Assembly (NCBI GenBank): GCA_016720595.1
Contig: JADKKI010000032.1
Span: 124,001-188,000 of the forward strand
Reading direction: 5' to 3'
DNA length: 64,000 bases
From: Myxococcales bacterium
Lineage (GTDB): Bacteria > Myxococcota_A > Polyangia > Haliangiales > Haliangiaceae
Shown here piece by piece: positions 7,066 through 15,198 of the stretch. Under the pieces are notes generated by a model. That model saw nothing but the letters and a program-made list of their open reading frames with translations, had not been told where the DNA came from and made no database searches. How positions within the stretch are numbered: the stretch's first letter is position 1; the number at the start of each line of letters is the position of its first letter. Position numbers and translations under genes: made by a program.

Positions 7066-9129
7066 ATAGGTCAGACGATCGTCGAGGTACTGCTTGTCGA
7101 CGGTCAGCGGCTGCTTGTAGACCTCGTTCGCGTAGAGGTAGCGGTAGCGCGCGTAGTTCTCCGTGACCTTCTTCATGTACTCCCGGGTCTGGGTGTACGG
7201 CACGAGCTCCACGAGCTCGTCGATCTCCCGATCTCCGTACTGATCGATCCAGCGCATCACCGGGCGCGGGCCGCTGTTGAACGAGCCTGCGCCGAGCGGG
7301 ATCTGACCCTTGAACTTCTGGAGGAGGTGCCCGATGTACCAGCTCCCGGTCTGGATGTTGTACGCGGGCTCGTAGAGCCGCCCCGCATCGTACGGAATGC
7401 CGAGCTCCTTCGAGACGCGTCGCGTGGTCGCCGGGATCATCTGCAACAGCCCCTGCGCATCGGCGTACGAGAGGTCGTGCGGGTTGAAGCCGCTCTCCTT
7501 GCGCATGATCGAGTACAGGTACCCTTCGGGATTCTTCCCGAGGGCCTGGTAGCTCTCGATCAGCTCGCGATACGCACGCGGGAACGCGTTCTCCCACCAG
7601 CGTCGCGCGTCGTTCTCGGGCGGACCATCGAGGGCCGAGCCGCTGTAGCTCACCGCGAGCAGCCATGGCCGGTTGAAGTTGCCGGCCTTGCGATAGCGAT
7701 CGAGCAGCATCGCGAACGCGGCCCCCCGATCGTTCCGCTTGAGGAAGCCGCCCTCACCACGCGCGAGCTCGATCCCCGCATCGACGCCCATCCCCGCCGC
7801 GAGCAGCTCGTCGACCCGGCGGATCAGCTCGTCGCGCGCCAGGCTCTCGTCCACCGTGGCCGCGAGCTTGGGGCCGCGCGCCTTCGGAGCGGTGACCCCG
7901 AACGGTGGCACGTCCTCGCCGAGCCCCTCGAGCCGGGCGTGTGCAAGCAGCGCGTACCAGGAGAACGGAAACTTCGCGATCGTCGCCTGATACGCGGTGA
8001 TCGCATCGCTCTTGCGATCGAGGCGCTGATCGATCCGCGCGAGCCAGTACATGCCCTTGCCACCCTCGAGAGAACCGCCACGCCGGGCGAGCGCTTCGAG
8101 ACGATCGCGTGCGCGATCCCACTCACCGAGGAAGTAGTGCGCCATCCCGAGCGACCACAGCGCATCGTCCACCCACTTCGAGCGCGGATAACGGCGGAGC
8201 GATTCTTCGAGCGGCGGGATCGCCTCGCGGTACTTGCCGCGGTTGAGCTCGAGCCAGCCCGACAGGTACTGCGCCTCCTCGGCCCACGCGGTCTTGGGAT
8301 ACCTGTCGACGACCTTGTGGTACCAGCGGATCGCATCGTCATCGCGATCGGCTCGCGACAGCGCGCGCGCGCCGTGGAACATCGCCTCGGCCGCGGATCC
8401 GCCCATGTCTTCGAACACGGTCAGGAGGGTCAGGCCGGCTTCGCCGTAGCGCCGCCGCATCTTGAACAGCGTGGTCGCCATCCAGTAGTCGCGCTGCAGG
8501 CCGAGTTCCTTCGGCAGCTTCTCGGGGAGCAGCGAGAACTCGGAGATCGCCTCGTCCCACAGGTGCGCGTTCGACAGGTTCTTCGCACGCTCGAGACGAT
8601 CGGCGCTGGTCAGTGCAGGTGCGCCGAGCTCCGCCAGCCGCTGCAGCGCGCGCGGTGCGAGGGGATGCGAGGGATGCTCGAGAGCGACCCGACGATAGGC
8701 GGAGATCGCCGCCTTGCCGCTGCGGGTCTCGGCGATCCGGAACTTCGCCGTCCCGACGTCGCCGATGTCACCCGCGCTGTCACCCTCGACGAGCTTCGCA
8801 TACGCCTTCGCGGCCGCCTCGCGATCCCCCTGCGCCCACGTCACGTCGGCGCGCCGCCAGGCTGCTTCACGCGCGAACCGCGTGCCCTCGAGCTTGCCGA
8901 ACGCCGTCGCCGCGGTGGCGAGCTCCCCGGTGCGCAGGGCGATCATGCCCCGGAGCCACGCCGCATAGTCGCGGAGCTCGAGGGCGCGGTCGTCGAGCTT
9001 GGTCAGCGCGGTGCGCGCACCATCCAGGTCGTTGGCATCATAGGCGCGGTACGCCGCGCCGAGGTCCGTGGCCGGGGAGGCGGACGCGGTGGCGACCGAG
9101 AGGAGGACCAGCGCGACCTGCAACCGCAT
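7063..9129 (-). CDS. Soluble-type lytic murein transglycosylase (SLT, GH23)
   Basis: Lytic transglycosylases cut the MurNAc-GlcNAc bond of peptidoglycan to form 1,6-anhydro ends. The product (688 residues) starts with a Sec signal (MRLQVALVLLSVATASA). A long superhelical region of TPR-like repeats follows (for example WAEEAQYLSGWLELNRGKY and WVDDALWSLGMAHYFLGEW). The C-terminal lysozyme-like domain has the catalytic Glu in MRKESGFNP (about residue 545), GLLQMIPATT, and YNIQTGSWYIGHLL. The layout and length match E. coli Slt70. ATG 9129 was chosen because upstream in-frame sequence is Arg-rich and would hide the signal peptide. It is divergent from gcdH, 68 bases away, and its 3' end adjoins the 57-bp repeats. 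Confidence 0.93.
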   Translation of the reverse strand: MRLQVALVLLSVATASASPATDLGAAYRAYDANDLDGARTALTKLDDRALELRDYAAWLRGMIALRTGELATAATAFGKLEGTRFAREAAWRRADVTWAQGDREAAAKAYAKLVEGDSAGDIGDVGTAKFRIAETRSGKAAISAYRRVALEHPSHPLAPRALQRLAELGAPALTSADRLERAKNLSNAHLWDEAISEFSLLPEKLPKELGLQRDYWMATTLFKMRRRYGEAGLTLLTVFEDMGGSAAEAMFHGARALSRADRDDDAIRWYHKVVDRYPKTAWAEEAQYLSGWLELNRGKYREAIPPLEESLRRYPRSKWVDDALWSLGMAHYFLGEWDRARDRLEALARRGGSLEGGKGMYWLARIDQRLDRKSDAITAYQATIAKFPFSWYALLAHARLEGLGEDVPPFGVTAPKARGPKLAATVDESLARDELIRRVDELLAAGMGVDAGIELARGEGGFLKRNDRGAAFAMLLDRYRKAGNFNRPWLLAVSYSGSALDGPPENDARRWWENAFPRAYRELIESYQALGKNPEGYLYSIMRKESGFNPHDLSYADAQGLLQMIPATTRRVSKELGIPYDAGRLYEPAYNIQTGSWYIGHLLQKFKGQIPLGAGSFNSGPRPVMRWIDQYGDREIDELVELVPYTQTREYMKKVTENYARYRYLYANEVYKQPLTVDKQYLDDRLTY

Positions 9130-9197
9130 GCTCGTCGAGTATGACGGCCGGTACACCCGGCGCCAGTTTCTACCCGGGCCGTGCGATAACCGCCGCC

Positions 9198-10364
9198 ATG
9201 GCGTACGCAGCGCTCGACTTCTACGGCATCGACGAGCTCTACACCCACGAGGAGCGGCTGATCCGCGACACCGTGCGCGAGCTGGTCTCGTCGCGTGTGA
9301 TGCCCGGGATCGGGAAGCACTGGGCGGCGGGGACATTCCCGCACGAGCTGGTGCCTCTGTTCGGCGAGATGGGCCTCCTCGGGCCCTCGCTGACCGGCTA
9401 TGGCTGCGCCGGGATCAGCCCCACGGGCTATGGCCTGATCTGCCAGGAGCTGGAGCGCGGGGATTCGGGGATCCGGTCGTTCGCGAGCGTGCAGAGCTCG
9501 CTGGTCATGTACCCGATCTGGGCGTTCGGCTCCGAGGCCCAGAAGCAGAAGTACCTCCCCGAGATGGCCGCCGGGCGGATGATCGGCTGCTTCGGCCTGA
9601 CCGAGCCCGATTTCGGCTCGAACCCCACGGGCATGCTGACCACCGCCACCAAGACCGCGGGCGGCTACCGGCTCAACGGCACCAAGCGCTGGATCACCAA
9701 CGGCTCGGTCGCCCACGTGGCGCTGGTGTGGGCCAAGCTCGACGGCAAGGTCCACGGCTTCTTGGTCCCCACCAAGAGCAAGGGCTTCACAGCGCGTGAC
9801 ATCCACGGCAAGTGGTCGCTGCGCGCGAGCGTGACCAGCGAGCTGATCCTCGAAGACTGCGAGATCGGGGAGGACGCGCTGCTCCCGGGCGTGGCCGGGA
9901 TGCGCGGCCCGCTGTCGTGCCTGTCACAGGCGCGGTTCGGGATCTGCTACGGCGCGGTCGGCGCGGCGATGGCCTGCTACGACGAGGCGCTGTCGTACGC
10001 CAAGGATCGCGTGCAGTTCTCGAAGCCGATCGCCGGCTATCAGCTCGTGCAGCAGAAGCTCGTCAACATGGTCTCGGAGATCACCAAGGCGCAGCTGCTC
10101 TGCCTCCGCCTCGGCCGGCTCAAGGAGGCAGACAAGCTGCAACCCGCCCAGGTCTCGCTCGCCAAGCGCAACAACGTCTCGATCGCCCGCGATATCGCCC
10201 GCGACGCTCGCGACATCCTCGGCGCGAACGGCGTCACCGACGAGTACCAGTGCGGACGCCACATGCTGAACCTCGAGAGCGTCTACACCTACGAGGGCAC
10301 CCACGACATTCACACGCTCGTCGTCGGTCAGGACATCACCGGTCTGGCGGCATTCGACTCGTGA
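9198..10364 (+). CDS. gcdH: Glutaryl-CoA dehydrogenase family acyl-CoA dehydrogenase
   Basis: The FAD enzyme of lysine and tryptophan breakdown oxidises and decarboxylates glutaryl-CoA to crotonyl-CoA. The 388-residue product has the acyl-CoA dehydrogenase order: N-terminal helices, the beta domain with CFGLTEPDFGSNP and GTKRWITNG, and the C-terminal helical domain. The GcdH pattern YTYEGTHDIHTL carries the catalytic Glu at residue 366. RFGICYGAVGAAMACYDEAL and QKLVNMVSEI are also typical of GcdH rather than short-chain dehydrogenases. ATG 9198 is preceded by a short GC-rich leader. The stop TGA overlaps the GTG of thiD, so the genes are coupled although their pathways differ. Confidence 0.9.
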   Translation: MAYAALDFYGIDELYTHEERLIRDTVRELVSSRVMPGIGKHWAAGTFPHELVPLFGEMGLLGPSLTGYGCAGISPTGYGLICQELERGDSGIRSFASVQSSLVMYPIWAFGSEAQKQKYLPEMAAGRMIGCFGLTEPDFGSNPTGMLTTATKTAGGYRLNGTKRWITNGSVAHVALVWAKLDGKVHGFLVPTKSKGFTARDIHGKWSLRASVTSELILEDCEIGEDALLPGVAGMRGPLSCLSQARFGICYGAVGAAMACYDEALSYAKDRVQFSKPIAGYQLVQQKLVNMVSEITKAQLLCLRLGRLKEADKLQPAQVSLAKRNNVSIARDIARDARDILGANGVTDEYQCGRHMLNLESVYTYEGTHDIHTLVVGQDITGLAAFDS

Positions 10365-11161
10365 GCCCGTATCGCGATGCGCCCGCCGGTGGAGCCGCGC
10401 CGCAGGTCCTGATCTGCTCGGGGCTCGATCCCTCGGGTGGCGCCGGCTTCCTCGCCGACGCGCGCGTCGTGCACGAGCTCGGCGGCCGCCCGGTTGGCGT
10501 GATCACCGCGCTGACCGTGCAGAACACGCGGGGCATGCGCTCGTGCCACGAGCTCGATGCGGACGTGGTCGGCGCACAGCTCAACACCCTCCTCACGGAC
10601 ATCGAGGTCCGCGCGGCGAAGCTCGGCATCCTCGGCTCCAGCGACGTGCTCCGCGAGCTCGGCGAGCAGCTCGCGCTGACCTCGGCGCCGGTAGTCTGGG
10701 ATCCGATCATGGCGCCCACGCAGGGCGAGGTGACGTTTGGACACGAGCTGTTCAAGATCGCGCTCGGCATCCTCGGGCCGCACCTGACCCTGATCACGCC
10801 GAACTCCGAGGAGCTCGGGCAGCTGATCGGCACCGAGGTCCGGAGCCTCGCCGAGGCCGTGGAGGGAGCGAAGGTCTTCGCCCAGCTCGCGCAGGTGGCG
10901 GTGCTCGTGAAGGGTGGCCACCTCGGGACGGACCAATCGGTGGACGTGCTGTGCCACGCCGGCGGCGTCGAATACTTCAAGGGGCCGAGGCTCGAGCGGG
11001 AGGACGTGCACGGTACCGGCTGCGCGCTGTCCTCGGCGATCGCCACCTACCTCGCACACGGCCAGCCGATGGTGGAGGCGTGTCGTGCCGCCAAGCAGTT
11101 CGTGGCCGAGCGAATCTCGCAGGCCGTGACCCCGGGCCGCGGCGCTCCGGCGGCGATGTAA
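10361..11161 (+). CDS. thiD: Hydroxymethylpyrimidine/phosphomethylpyrimidine kinase ThiD
   Basis: ThiD phosphorylates HMP and then HMP-phosphate to HMP-PP for thiamine synthesis. The 266-residue ribokinase-fold protein shows the substrate-binding start CSGLDPSGGAGFLADAR, the central VVWDPIMAP and LITPNSEE, VLVKGGHL, and the anion-hole/catalytic motif DVHGTGCALSSAIA with the expected Asp base region. The GTG start (10361) overlaps the gcdH stop in a GTGA junction, consistent with coupled translation. The epimerase gene follows 3 bases after the stop. No TPP riboswitch precedes the operon or the gene, so regulation by thiamine is not evident. Confidence 0.93.
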   Translation: MSPYRDAPAGGAAPQVLICSGLDPSGGAGFLADARVVHELGGRPVGVITALTVQNTRGMRSCHELDADVVGAQLNTLLTDIEVRAAKLGILGSSDVLRELGEQLALTSAPVVWDPIMAPTQGEVTFGHELFKIALGILGPHLTLITPNSEELGQLIGTEVRSLAEAVEGAKVFAQLAQVAVLVKGGHLGTDQSVDVLCHAGGVEYFKGPRLEREDVHGTGCALSSAIATYLAHGQPMVEACRAAKQFVAERISQAVTPGRGAPAAM

Positions 11162-11164
11162 CCG

Positions 11165-12118
11165 ATGACCAGCACCGCCGTCCAAGCTGGGATGAAGACC
11201 GTCGTCACCGGCGCCACCGGGTTCGTCGGCACGGCGCTGGTCGCGGCCCTGCAGGCGCGCGGGGATCGCGTGACCGTGTTCTCGCGTGATGCCGCGCGGG
11301 CCCGGGCCCGGTTCGGCGCGAGCGTGACCGCGGTGACCGCAGATCTCGAGACCCCGGGTGCCTGGGGCGAGGCCCTCGCCGGCACCGACGCGATCGTGCA
11401 CCTCGCCGGCGAATCCGTGGGGGCCAAGCGCTGGAACGCGCGCGAGAAGCAGATCGTTCGTGATTCTCGGGTCGAGGCCACGCGCACGCTCGTCGAGGTG
11501 ATCGGGGCCCTGCCAGCGGCGCAGCGCCCACGCGTGCTGATCACGGCCAGTGGCGGTGACTACTATCCATTCGCGCTCGACAAGGACGACTTCGACGATG
11601 ACCTGGTCACCGAGAGCGACCCTCCGGGTGATTCGTTCCTCGCCCGCGTGTGCCGGGATTGGGAGGCGCAGGCGATCGAGGCGGAGGGGCACGGCCTGCG
11701 CGTTGCTCGCATGCGCACCGGGATCGTGATCGGCGCAGGGGGAGGCGCGCTCGACAAGCTGACCACGCCGTTCAAGCTGTTCGTGGGCGGCCGGATCGGC
11801 AGCGGTCGACAGTGGTTCTCGTGGATCCATCGCGACGATGTGGTGGCCGCCTTCGCCGCGGCGACGATCGATCCGCGCTACACGGGCGCGTTCAACCTCG
11901 TCACGGCTTCGGTGCGCAACGCCGACCTCGCTCGCACCCTCGGCAAGGTGCTGCACCGTCCGAGCTGGCTCCCTGTCCCGGCGTTCGCGGTGAAGGCCGC
12001 AGCGGGCGAGTTCGCGGAGTACGTGCTGAAGGGCCGGCGGATCGATCCGAAGCGGCTGCGCGAGCTCGGGTTCGTGTGGAAGCACCCGGAGCTGGCCGAG
12101 GCGCTCAGCTCGGCGTGA
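11165..12118 (+). CDS. TIGR01777-type NAD-dependent epimerase (YfcH/SDR39U1 family)
   Basis: This is an extended short-chain dehydrogenase of unknown substrate. The Rossmann motif TGATGFVG lies near residues 15-22. Further family markers are VHLAGESVGAKRWN, REKQIVRDSRVEATR, VLITASGGDYY where the usual catalytic Tyr region sits, and VARMRTGIVIG. The C-terminal DUF1731 segment has VPAFAVKAAAGEFAEYVLKGRRIDPKRLRELGF. The length of 317 residues is normal. It begins 3 bases after thiD, so gcdH-thiD-epimerase is one operon. Start ATG 11165 is taken, with a second ATG nine codons in (MKTVVTG) as the more compact alternative. The substrate cannot be inferred from sequence. Confidence 0.88.
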   Translation: MTSTAVQAGMKTVVTGATGFVGTALVAALQARGDRVTVFSRDAARARARFGASVTAVTADLETPGAWGEALAGTDAIVHLAGESVGAKRWNAREKQIVRDSRVEATRTLVEVIGALPAAQRPRVLITASGGDYYPFALDKDDFDDDLVTESDPPGDSFLARVCRDWEAQAIEAEGHGLRVARMRTGIVIGAGGGALDKLTTPFKLFVGGRIGSGRQWFSWIHRDDVVAAFAAATIDPRYTGAFNLVTASVRNADLARTLGKVLHRPSWLPVPAFAVKAAAGEFAEYVLKGRRIDPKRLRELGFVWKHPELAEALSSA

Positions 12119-12187
12119 GCACGCATCCCACGCATCCTTCGCGGATGCGGCTTTGTGCTGCTCGACAGCTCGGCGTGTGCCCGGAGA

Positions 12188-12265
12188 TCAAACCCAGGAA
12201 GCGAGGAAGCAAGGCAGCGGACTTTGAAAGGTCTCTGACCTTGGTTCCTGGCTTCCTGGGTTTGA
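12188..12265. repeat. 78-bp element with perfect 15-bp inverted repeats
   Basis: TCAAACCCAGGAAGC (12188-12202) is the exact reverse complement of 12251-12265. Next to the right arm are CCTGGCTTCC steps and the edge TCTCTGACCTTGG. It sits in the 236-bp gap between the epimerase gene and the SIMPL gene, whose 3' ends converge, and could also work as a bidirectional terminator. A related partial copy lies at 63821-63850, and the ACCTTGG edge recurs in the 3435-3680 element. A DNA hairpin (ACGCATCC...GGATGCG) lies just before it at about 12122-12149. No coding sequence was seen in the gap. Confidence 0.7.
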
Positions 12266-12354
12266 ACTCCTAGAACTGGCAGCAGGCAAGGCGAGCACAC
12301 TGCCTGGCACGGAGGACCACCGGTCGCCATGTTTGCGGTGGCGCTCTGTCGCCG

Positions 12355-13167
12355 TCAGTCTTCGAGCTCGAACTCCGCCCGCACGATGGTGATGATGTCC
12401 TTCTCGTAGGACGTCCGATCGTTGTTGCCCTCGTTCGAGGTCTCCGTCGAGTTCGCCGGGTTGATGTTGATGATCCCCATGTTCGCCACGACGAGCCGGC
12501 GGATGCTGGCACCACCGGTGGACTTGAGGATGTTGTCGGCACGTGCACGCGCATCCTTGCCCGCGGCCGCGAGCATCTCGACCTTCAACTCGCCGAGGCG
12601 TGTGTAGAAGTACGAGGGCGCCCCCGAGGAGATCGAGATCCCCTGCTCGAGCAGCGAGGTCACCTCGCGCGAGGCCTTCTCGACGGTCTGTACGTCCGTC
12701 GAGCGCACCATGATCGACGCGCGGGTGACGTAGCCCTTCGGCGTCTTCTTCTCGAGCTTGGTGGCTTCCTTCGCCCCGGGGAACACCTTGAACTCCACGC
12801 TGACGTCGAACTCCTGCTCGAACGTCGCGGACTGGGGCTGGATGTCCGCGGGCTTGACCCCGGCCGCCTGCAGGAACGCCACGGTCTTCTCGGTGTGCTC
12901 GCGCAGCTGCTTGTACGCCTCGGTGCGATCCGGCGCCCGCGCTTCGAGCACGGCATCCCATTCGATCAGATCCGAGACGATCCGCTTCTTCGCCGAGCCG
13001 ATGACCTTGATCGTCTTCTTCTCGGGTTTGATCTTGATGCCGCGATAGGTGTTCATCACGATCGAGGTGCACCAAACGGCCGCGATCGCGAGCGCGATCA
13101 GGCCCAGTGGACGCAGGTCGAGCCAGCTCGGCAGGCTGCGCGGCGTCTTCTCGCTCATTCTCTCCAT
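12355..13167 (-). CDS. SIMPL (DUF541) domain envelope protein
   Basis: The 270-residue product has an N-terminal membrane helix (GLIALAIAAVWCTSIVMNTY) that acts as anchor or uncleaved signal. The SIMPL domain follows with ITVxGxA-like KTIKVIGSAKKRI, WDAVLEARAPDRTEAYKQL, LQAAGVKPADIQPQS, YVTRASIMVRSTDV and ARARADNIL. The family is periplasmic or secreted and linked to oxidative stress in some bacteria, but its biochemistry is unclear. ATG 13167 was chosen over the ATG at 13158 because GGAGGGA stands about 5 bases before it, while GGAGAG is too close to the second. It lies downstream of the enhancer-binding protein gene on the same strand, 51 bases away, so co-transcription is likely. Confidence 0.88.
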   Translation of the reverse strand: MERMSEKTPRSLPSWLDLRPLGLIALAIAAVWCTSIVMNTYRGIKIKPEKKTIKVIGSAKKRIVSDLIEWDAVLEARAPDRTEAYKQLREHTEKTVAFLQAAGVKPADIQPQSATFEQEFDVSVEFKVFPGAKEATKLEKKTPKGYVTRASIMVRSTDVQTVEKASREVTSLLEQGISISSGAPSYFYTRLGELKVEMLAAAGKDARARADNILKSTGGASIRRLVVANMGIININPANSTETSNEGNNDRTSYEKDIITIVRAEFELED

Positions 13168-13218
13168 CGGTCCCTCCGGGTGTTGACCCCGAGGAACGCG
13201 AGGACGAGGGAAGCTATT

Positions 13219-14457
13219 TCATTCGAGCTGATACTTTTGAACGAGCCGGATCAGGTTGCGCCGCGAGACCTTCAGCTCCTCGGCGGCGCGGGTCTTGTTG
13301 CCACCGTGCCTGCGCATCGCGGCGCCGATCATCCGCTTCTCGAGCGCCTCGACGGCGGCGGGGAGCGAATCGGGCTCGGCCAGGGGCACCTCGTCCTCGG
13401 CCGGGGCCCACTGGCGGATCCGCGGCGACAGCAGCTCGAGCCCGATCATCGGCTCGTCGCCGGCGAGCACCACGAGGCGCTCGATCTCGTTCTCGAGCTC
13501 GCGCACGTTGCCGGGCCACGGATAGGCGAGCATCCGCGCGGCGCACTCCGGCATCAGCCGCTTCGGGCGCTGGCGGCGATGACGCGCGAGGAAGTGCTCG
13601 ATCAAGAGTGGGATGTCATCGCGGCGCTCGCGCAGCGCCGGCAGCAGCACGTTGATGACGTGGATCCGGTAGAACAGATCCTCGCGGAACTGGCCGTTCG
13701 CGACCATCGCCTGGAGATCGCGATTGGTCGCGGCGATGATCCGGACGTCGACCTTGCGGGTCTCGGTGTCCCCGACGCGGTTGAACGTTCCCTCCTGCAG
13801 GACCCGGAGGACCTTGACCTGCAAGGTCGGGGACATGTCGCCGATCTCGTCGAGGAAGAACGTCCCAGCGTCGGCGAGCTCGAACAGCCCCGGCTTGTCG
13901 GCGACCGCGCCGGTGAACGCGCCGCGCTTGTGGCCGAACAGCTCGGAGTCGAGCAGGTTGTCGTTGAACGCGGAGCAGTTGGTGATCACGAACCGGCGAT
14001 CGCTTCGCTCGGAGCCCTCGTGGATCGCGCGCGCCACCAGCTCTTTCCCGGTGCCGTTCTCGCCCTGGATCAACACCGTGGAGTCGCTCGGCGCGGCGCG
14101 ATCGAGCATCACGTACATGTCCTGCATCACCGACGCGGCCCCGATGATCCCGTGGTAGCTGGTGCGCCGGCCGGGCGGCTCGACCGCGGGCTCGTCGCGG
14201 TCGCGGAGGGCCGCCGCCACGTCGAGCGCGGCCTCCTTGAGCATGCTCTCCACGAGCGCGAGCTCGGCCTCGCCGAGCGCACTCGCGAGCACGGCGAGGC
14301 CTGCTCCCAGTGGCGCCTCGAGATCGAGCGGCGCGAACGCGGCGGTCTCGGTCGGCCGCTGCTCCACGAGCGTCAGCTGAAGCCCACGCCGGCGCAGCAC
14401 CCCGCGGACGTGCCGGAGCACGCGCAGATCGAGGCCCGTCCACCAGGGAGCTCCCAT
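13219..14457 (-). CDS. Sigma-54-dependent transcriptional regulator (enhancer-binding protein)
   Basis: This 412-residue activator drives sigma-54 promoters by ATP hydrolysis. The central AAA+ domain has Walker A GENGTGKE, the sigma-54 contact loop GAFTGA intact, Walker B GTFFLDEIGD, and the sensor and arginine-finger region (AATNRDL, REDLFYRIHV). The C-terminus has a Fis-type helix-turn-helix (NKTRAAEELKVSRRNLIRLV). The first about 100 residues are a short regulatory region with no recognisable receiver, PAS, GAF or FHA domain, so the input signal is unknown. No -24/-12 promoter was found nearby. An inverted repeat directly upstream of the start (14469-14487) may be an autoregulatory operator. 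Confidence 0.93.
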   Translation of the reverse strand: MGAPWWTGLDLRVLRHVRGVLRRRGLQLTLVEQRPTETAAFAPLDLEAPLGAGLAVLASALGEAELALVESMLKEAALDVAAALRDRDEPAVEPPGRRTSYHGIIGAASVMQDMYVMLDRAAPSDSTVLIQGENGTGKELVARAIHEGSERSDRRFVITNCSAFNDNLLDSELFGHKRGAFTGAVADKPGLFELADAGTFFLDEIGDMSPTLQVKVLRVLQEGTFNRVGDTETRKVDVRIIAATNRDLQAMVANGQFREDLFYRIHVINVLLPALRERRDDIPLLIEHFLARHRRQRPKRLMPECAARMLAYPWPGNVRELENEIERLVVLAGDEPMIGLELLSPRIRQWAPAEDEVPLAEPDSLPAAVEALEKRMIGAAMRRHGGNKTRAAEELKVSRRNLIRLVQKYQLE

Positions 14458-14468
14458 CGAGATCCGCA

Positions 14469-14487
14469 GTGTGACAAGCCGTCACAC
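14469..14487. promoter_or_regulatory. Inverted repeat operator candidate upstream of the enhancer-binding protein
   Basis: GTGTGAC and GTCACAC form a perfect 7-bp inverted repeat with a 5-base spacer, starting 11 bases before the ATG at 14457. The form TGTGA-N7-TCACA resembles a CRP/FNR site but with one extra base in the spacer. It may be bound by the adjacent Fis-type regulator itself. Confidence 0.45.
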
Positions 14488-14527
14488 CAAGGGCAAGGCC
14501 CGTCGAGGATCGAGTCGATCTGTCGCC

Positions 14528-15196
14528 TCAGTCAGTCGGCAGGTCGACGCACCAGCGCAGAGCGCTGCGGGTCTCGAGCCAGCCGGCCTCGTCGACCATC
14601 AGGTAAGGGCTCTCGAGCGTGATCACCTCGAGGTTCTGCTCGACGCCGTACTTGGCGCCGAACGACCCCGGCGTCGGGTAGCCCATGTCGTTCTGCGAGG
14701 GATAGCCGCAGCGCTCGGACATCTCCTTCGCGAGCTGCTCGGCGCAGCCATCCCAGTTCACCATCCGATACGTGGCGTGAACGGTGATGATCCGGTGTGG
14801 CTTGACCTCGTCGATCAGCTTCACGATCGCCTGGGTCTCCGGCTGATCTTCGGCCGCGGCGCCGGGGTTGTAGCCGGGCCGGCGCTGCGTGCCCCAGGTG
14901 GCGGAGGCGAAGTTGCGGTTGAGGTCGACGTCGTTCGCGTTGTTGCGCGTGCCCGCCAGCAGGCCATCGACGTTGACCACGGGAACGATCCACGTCTCGC
15001 GCCCGGGTGGGCGTTCGATCAGCTCGTCGGCGAGGCGCTCGAGCATGAGCTGCGACACCGGTTCATCGCCATGGATCGCCGCGAACAGGAGGGCTGGCGG
15101 CCGCGGCTTCGCATAGCCCGCAGGCGGAAACCACACGGCCTCGATCGGCCGTCCGAGGACCGTGTGTCCGATCACGAGCTCGCGACGTTCGCTCAC
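14528..15196 (-). CDS. M14-family zinc carboxypeptidase, MpaA-like
   Basis: The 222-residue protein is a short M14 metallopeptidase like murein peptide amidase MpaA, which removes meso-diaminopimelate from murein tripeptide. Zinc ligands are visible in AAIHGDEP (His and Glu) and in ITVHATY (third His), and the catalytic Glu is in VITLESPY. The substrate-pocket stretch DVDLNRNFASATW is also typical. The length fits a cytoplasmic M14 domain without a propeptide. GTG 15196 was chosen because further upstream the frame runs into the neighbouring gene. The upstream gene stops 2 bases before this start, so the pair is an operon. A role in cell-wall peptide recycling is likely but the exact substrate is inferred. 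Confidence 0.85.
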   Translation of the reverse strand: MSERRELVIGHTVLGRPIEAVWFPPAGYAKPRPPALLFAAIHGDEPVSQLMLERLADELIERPPGRETWIVPVVNVDGLLAGTRNNANDVDLNRNFASATWGTQRRPGYNPGAAAEDQPETQAIVKLIDEVKPHRIITVHATYRMVNWDGCAEQLAKEMSERCGYPSQNDMGYPTPGSFGAKYGVEQNLEVITLESPYLMVDEAGWLETRSALRWCVDLPTD

Positions 15197-15198
15197 GG

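Noticed and set aside
6913..9144. Long plus-strand frame opposite the transglycosylase gene
   Set aside because: It is a shadow frame of slt rich in Arg, Ala and Val with no family match; slt has clear motifs.
10300..10360. TPP riboswitch before thiD
   Set aside because: thiD starts inside the gcdH stop and no thi-box sequence is seen there or before gcdH.
10328..12085. Long minus-strand frame opposite thiD and the epimerase
   Set aside because: High-GC shadow; both plus-strand genes have full family motifs.
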